Shown here: positions 60,468 through 64,000 of the stretch, piece by piece
Numbering within the stretch: the stretch's first letter is position 1
Layout of the letters: each line of letters starts with the position of its first letter
Origin: Neisseria dentiae
Lineage (GTDB): Bacteria > Pseudomonadota > Gammaproteobacteria > Burkholderiales > Neisseriaceae
Direction of reading: 5' to 3'
Length of the DNA: 64,000 nucleotides
Assembly (NCBI RefSeq): GCF_014055005.1
Contig: NZ_CP059570.1
Location: 620,001-684,000 of the forward strand
Program-made: the position numbers and the translations under genes
Notes under the pieces: generated by a model
Told to the model about the DNA's origin: nothing
Databases searched by the model: none
What the model saw: the letters and a program-made list of their open reading frames with translations, nothing else

Positions 60468-60782
60468 ATGAATACGCAAAATTATCTGGCCGCATCCGAT
60501 TTGGCTTATAAAAATTTAAAAGAAGAAACGTTGGTTGATGGTACTGATGGTATCCGATACAAAGTCGTCAAAGCCCTGCACACCCAATCGGGCTACGACG
60601 GCTATATCCTGCACCGCGAAGACACCAACGAACTGATTGTCGCCCACCGCGGTACCTGGCCCGAAAAAGGCGCGTTAACCGCCGATGCGCTGACCGATTT
60701 GGGTATGGCGGTTAACCAAGTCAACAACCAGTATCCCGATGCCAAAAGACTGACGGAAAGATTACTTTTTCAGACGGCCTGA
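60468..60782 (+). pseudogene. Truncated lipase effector (first 104 residues)
   Basis: Residues 1-96 match the N-terminus of the full-length effector at 61537 (MNTQNYLAASDLAYKNLK, ALHTQSGYDGYILHREDTNE, NNQYPDAKRLTE). It then runs into an uptake sequence and stops (RLLFQTA). The GHSLGG nucleophile motif and everything after it are missing, so it is inactive as a lipase. The immunity gene before it remains whole. Confidence 0.85.
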
Positions 60783-60857
60783 AACCTTTGCAATATCCAT
60801 GCCGTCTGAAAAAGCGATTTTCCCTTTACGGTTCTGCAATTCAGGAAAGGATTCGGA

Positions 60858-61535
60858 ATGAAAAAACTGTTAACCCTAATCGGCTGTTCAGCACTTTTGC
60901 TGACGGCCTGCAACTTGGAGGATGGAAAAATGTTTGATCCGGCTTATGATTTCCGCGGACTGCCGAAAGCGGAGAGCGATCCTGTGGTAACGGAAAACCC
61001 GCAAAAGCGTCAGAAATACGAAGTAACGGTTACGTTTAAAGACGCGCCGGGCAAATTTGAAATTGCCAAACTGGTGGAAAACTATTCTGCGCGTAATTGC
61101 AGATATACCACCAACCGCATGGCGGGGGCGACCATGTTGGCGCATTACCAGCCTGAATTTGCCTTGCAAAAAATCAGCGATACGGTTTACCGTGGCGAGT
61201 TTTATACAGACCGCCCGTTAAACGAAGATTATTACGGACAGGGTGTTTGCTTGTGGGAAATGTTCAGTATCCGTTTGAGTTTTCGTGCAAATGACAATAA
61301 AAAAAGTACCTATTTTTCAGAGAGTATTGATCAAGAGATCTTGCAAAAGCTATCCGAAAAAGGGGCGACAGCGAAACTGGTTTTTTATCATCAAAAGAGA
61401 AATTACCCAGTCGCCACTTGGCTTGACGATGAAACCGGTTTTGTTTCGTTAGGGATTTCAACCGAAGAAGCACAACAAAGAAATATTGATTTGAAAGACA
61501 CATTCCGTGTTGAAGTAGAAATCCGGAGAATCTGA
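60858..61535 (+). CDS. Lipoprotein, candidate immunity protein of module 5
   Basis: This 225-residue paralogue of the lipoprotein at 59788 has signal KKLLTLIGCSALLLTAC and lipobox LTAC. The mature domain has the same layout (DFRGLPKAESDPVVTENPQK, LSEKGATAKLVFYHQKRNYP) and ends RVEVEIRRI. It is separated by one base from the complete lipase effector and is its probable immunity partner. Differences from the 59788 copy cluster in the C-terminal half, where specificity for the cognate effector might lie; this last point is inference. Confidence 0.68.
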   Translation: MKKLLTLIGCSALLLTACNLEDGKMFDPAYDFRGLPKAESDPVVTENPQKRQKYEVTVTFKDAPGKFEIAKLVENYSARNCRYTTNRMAGATMLAHYQPEFALQKISDTVYRGEFYTDRPLNEDYYGQGVCLWEMFSIRLSFRANDNKKSTYFSESIDQEILQKLSEKGATAKLVFYHQKRNYPVATWLDDETGFVSLGISTEEAQQRNIDLKDTFRVEVEIRRI

Positions 61536-61536
61536 A

Positions 61537-62754
61537 ATGAATACGCAAAATTATTTGGCTGTATCTGATTTGGCTTATAAAAATTTGAAAGTTGATACAG
61601 AAGTAGACGGTATTGACGGTGTTAAGTATGAAGTCGTCAAAGCACTGCACACGAAATCAGGTTACGACGGCTATATCTTGCACCGCAAAGACACTAACGA
61701 ACTGGTTGTCGCCCACCGCGGCACCTGGCCCGAAAAAGGGGCATTGACCGCCGATGTGCTGACCGATTTGGGTATGGCGGTCAATCAAATCAACAACCAA
61801 TACCCCGATGCCAAAAGGCTGACGGAAATGGCCATCAAATACAGTCAAGAAAATATAAGATACCAAGGCGCAGCCGTCCGCCAAGCGGGGCATTCGCTCG
61901 GCGGCACGCTGGCGCAGCTGTGCGGCTACAACTATGCCCAGCAAACCGAAACATTCAATGCCTACGGTGCCGCCGATTTGAAAGAAAAACTGCACGGCAG
62001 GCAAAACAATACCATGCTGATTACCAACCATGTCCGCGGCACCGACCCCGTCAGCGCGGCCAGCCCGCATTTGGGAAAAGTGGAACATTATCTGAACAAT
62101 ACCGAACGTTTGGTTCTGTATGGCAGCGGTTACGGCAAATTGAATATCCTGCCCAATTCCCCCTGGCAGGCTGCGGTAGGCGGCGTGATTATGGATCACG
62201 GGATCGACAACTTCCAACAAGGCGGGCTTTCGGCACGGGACCGCGGGTTTGCCGCAGAAAACAGGGAATTGCTTAGGGAATTCCGTTCGGAGTTTCAGAA
62301 GGAAGCGGAAAAGGCGGGGCAAAACATCAAATATATTCAGGATAAAGTTAACGAATCAATCCGGCAGAGCAAAGACTTCTTGAAGATTTCCGCCGATTCG
62401 GATACGCCCGAAACCCGGCTTGCCCGGCTTGTTGCCGATGCCGGAGGCGGTGATCGGTTTGCGCAGGAAGCGCGGCACACCGACTATCTTGCCGCCGCAC
62501 CCGCCGCAGTGCAGACGGCGCAGGCACCGCAATCCAAATACGACGAAGTCAGAGCCATGCTGAAAGGGCTGCTTAACGATACCGACGGTTCCTACGCGCA
62601 AAAGGTGCTTGCGGAACACCCCGAACAGGTTGCGCGCTTTGATGAAAAAGTCCGCCTGAGTATGGAACAGGATAAACAGATAGAGCTGGCGGCGCGGGAG
62701 AGCCAAATCCAGCAGGAAACGCAGCAGAGAGGTTTTTCACGGTCGTTCGGCTGA
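61537..62754 (+). CDS. Lipase-domain effector-like protein with shared C-terminal tail
   Basis: This 405-residue protein without a signal peptide has an alpha/beta-hydrolase domain (residues 30 to about 240) of the lipase class 3/DUF2974 kind. The nucleophile elbow GHSLGG gives Ser120, RGTDPVSAASPHLG gives Asp170, and DHGIDNF gives His221, a complete plausible triad. Residues 333-405 ([20 protein letters not shown] through RGFSRSFG) are the tail shared with effector-like protein 1. Lipase effectors with lipoprotein immunity partners and a conserved Gln-rich C-terminal domain are known from the Xanthomonas bacterial-killing type IV system. That parallel guides the call but is not proof. Confidence 0.72.
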   Translation: MNTQNYLAVSDLAYKNLKVDTEVDGIDGVKYEVVKALHTKSGYDGYILHRKDTNELVVAHRGTWPEKGALTADVLTDLGMAVNQINNQYPDAKRLTEMAIKYSQENIRYQGAAVRQAGHSLGGTLAQLCGYNYAQQTETFNAYGAADLKEKLHGRQNNTMLITNHVRGTDPVSAASPHLGKVEHYLNNTERLVLYGSGYGKLNILPNSPWQAAVGGVIMDHGIDNFQQGGLSARDRGFAAENRELLREFRSEFQKEAEKAGQNIKYIQDKVNESIRQSKDFLKISADSDTPETRLARLVADAGGGDRFAQEARHTDYLAAAPAAVQTAQAPQSKYDEVRAMLKGLLNDTDGSYAQKVLAEHPEQVARFDEKVRLSMEQDKQIELAARESQIQQETQQRGFSRSFG

Positions 62755-62809
62755 TTTTTTAATAATCTGTTTGATAAACGGGTTTCTATTTAAACGAGGA
62801 ATTTAATCA

Positions 62810-63340
62810 ATGAATGAGTTGGATCACGCTTCCGAACGTTTGGAGGATCTTATTGTCGATATGGTCAAATTGATGACCAAATATCAAAACGATAGTGAGA
62901 AAATTGTCGGCAACCTGCAAAAAGAGTTGGATAAATCCTTAGGCCAACAACGAAAAATGATGGTGGCAATGGTAAAAGAAGATTTGATGCAAAAGGCAGC
63001 AAGCCAAGTGCAAAGCTATGCGGAAGATATGGAAGAAGCACGGAATCAAATGATCCGGCAAGTGGCTGAATTTAACACATATCTGCATAGCGTAAAAAGT
63101 GAGAACCAAAAGATATTCAGGCAAACCGTGTTGGGTGCTGCCATTACGCTTGCTGCTTTGACTATCGGCGGTATTGCGTTGGTTTTCTTTTATACAAATA
63201 TTATTTCGCAAAAGAAATTAGAGGCGGATATGCTTACCCGTATTAATAATGCGGATATTGTGCAATGCGGCAATAACCTGTGCGCTAAAACGGGGAAGGC
63301 AGGGGCGAACGGTTATAGAATTATCCAAAACCGCCAGTAA
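62810..63340 (+). CDS. Coiled-coil membrane protein of unknown function
   Basis: This 176-residue protein has a long helical, probably coiled-coil N-terminal part (residues 1 to about 100, SERLEDLIVDMVKLMTKYQN ... YLHSVKSENQKIF), one membrane helix (AAITLAALTIGGIALVFFYT) and a short tail with CGNNLC. The layout recalls small membrane-linked mobilisation or plasmid proteins, but no family can be assigned. It is the last gene of the array, 55 bp after the lipase effector and 67 bp before pntB. It may be part of the module or a passenger. Confidence 0.6.
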   Translation: MNELDHASERLEDLIVDMVKLMTKYQNDSEKIVGNLQKELDKSLGQQRKMMVAMVKEDLMQKAASQVQSYAEDMEEARNQMIRQVAEFNTYLHSVKSENQKIFRQTVLGAAITLAALTIGGIALVFFYTNIISQKKLEADMLTRINNADIVQCGNNLCAKTGKAGANGYRIIQNRQ

Positions 63341-63407
63341 AAATATCTATCCTGAAATTTTCAGACGGCTTAAATTTTAAATTTCATGATCCCTTAGGAG
63401 AACCAAG

Positions 63408-64000
63408 ATGTCTCAAGGATTGGTAACCGCGGCATACATCGTTGCCGCCATTCTGTTTATTTTCTCGCTGGCGGGGCTTTCCAAGCAGGAAACCGCCAAA
63501 AACGGCTGCTATTACGGCATCGCCGGTATGGCGATTGCGCTGTTCGCCACGATTTTCAGCGAAAACACTGCCGGTTTGGGCTGGATTATCATCGCCATGG
63601 CCATCGGCGCGGCAATCGGTATTTATAAAGCGCAAAAAGTCGAAATGACCGAGATGCCGGAGCTGATTGCGCTGCTGCACAGTTTCGTCGGCCTGGCCGC
63701 CGTGTTGGTAGGCTTCAACAGCTTTATCGAAGCAGGTAGTGTCGATCCGGAAATGCACACCATCCACTTGATCGAAGTGTTTTTAGGCGTGTTTATCGGC
63801 GCGGTAACGTTTACCGGCTCGATTGTGGCCTTCGGCAAACTCAACGGCAAAATCAGCAGCGCACCGCTGCAACTGCCGCACAAACACAAGCTGAATCTGG
63901 CTTCGATTGTGGTGTCGTTTCTGTTGCTGCTGCTGTTTGTCGGCGCAGACGGCAGCTGGTTCGCCCTGATTCTGATGACCTTAATCGCGCTGGCGTTCGG
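63408..64000 (+). CDS. pntB: NAD(P) transhydrogenase subunit beta (partial, runs off the window)
   Basis: The first 197 residues are visible: [60 protein letters not shown], then [20 protein letters not shown]. This is the membrane domain of PntB with the conserved HSFVG stretch; the NADP-binding domain lies beyond the window. CTTAGGAGAACCAAG gives a strong ribosome binding site. Because it is cut off from pntA by 6 kb, balanced expression of the two subunits would depend on readthrough or a new promoter. Confidence 0.95.
   Translation, partial: MSQGLVTAAYIVAAILFIFSLAGLSKQETAKNGCYYGIAGMAIALFATIFSENTAGLGWIIIAMAIGAAIGIYKAQKVEMTEMPELIALLHSFVGLAAVLVGFNSFIEAGSVDPEMHTIHLIEVFLGVFIGAVTFTGSIVAFGKLNGKISSAPLQLPHKHKLNLASIVVSFLLLLLFVGADGSWFALILMTLIALAF

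Overview
The window comes from a member of the genus Neisseria, or a very close relative. Dozens of copies of the 12-bp DNA uptake sequence AGGCCGTCTGAA (the AG dialect) are scattered through it. Many are paired as inverted repeats behind genes, where they double as terminators. Neisserial repeats are also present: dRS3 palindromes, a Correia element and other small palindromes. The chromosome is GC-rich and densely coded, with short AT-rich accessory patches. No species can be named from this sequence alone.

Layout. 1-10.3 kb: aspA, the ferrous iron system feoA-feoB plus a small Cys-rich partner, holC, serS, pdxH, ppx and an ECF/CbiM-like membrane protein. 10.4-26.2 kb: gloB, ftsK, a lytic transglycosylase, a YajR-like MFS carrier with ssb, cysH, a trans-sulfuration PLP enzyme, folE2, a YdgA/DUF945 protein, a DUF4149 protein, yhbY, rlmE and ftsH. 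26.2-27.1 kb: a decayed IS5-family element that itself carries a 117-bp MITE. 27.3-33.9 kb: a citrate fermentation operon, citC-citD-citE-citF-citXG-citT, in which citF has an in-frame premature stop. 34-39.9 kb: an ABC-F ATPase (YheS type), small secreted or lipoprotein genes and uvrB. 39.9-42.2 kb: an AT-rich patch with a membrane-protein gene broken first by a MITE and then by an IS5-family IS. 42.2-53.1 kb: an amino-acid-binding lipoprotein, small conserved proteins, two tandem tRNA-Ser(UGA) genes, yaaA, nadE, algH-ruvX, yidB-like, an MFS sugar exporter, glyA and an Lrp/AsnC regulator. 53.3-55.1 kb: an EamA/RarD-type exporter gene split by a complete IS630-family element. 55.2-64 kb: gloA, then pntA and pntB, which are normally adjacent but are here separated by about 6 kb of lipoprotein and effector-like gene modules.

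The most interesting part is that 6-kb insertion between pntA and pntB (about 57.4-63.4 kb). It reads as a stack of lipoprotein-effector pairs. Two effector-like proteins are complete. One has an unrecognised N-terminal domain. The other has a lipase alpha/beta-hydrolase domain with a visible Ser-Asp-His triad. They share a nearly identical, Gln-rich C-terminal tail of about 75 residues, as expected for a common export signal. Each is preceded by a small lipoprotein that would suit a periplasmic immunity protein. Around them lie truncated effector starts, a partial lipoprotein and spare full-length lipoproteins, with breakpoints at uptake sequences. A second copy of the pntA 3' end sits inside the array and carries only synonymous differences. 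This points to stepwise growth by natural transformation from related strains. The likely analogues are the bacterial-killing type IV or type VI effector/immunity pairs, but no secretion apparatus lies in the window, so the export route is inference.

A second theme is TA-target transposition. Three identical-length 117-bp MITEs, a Correia element and a complete IS630-family IS share related TATAGTG... ends. In three places, removing the element together with one copy of the TA restores the interrupted reading frame or alignment.
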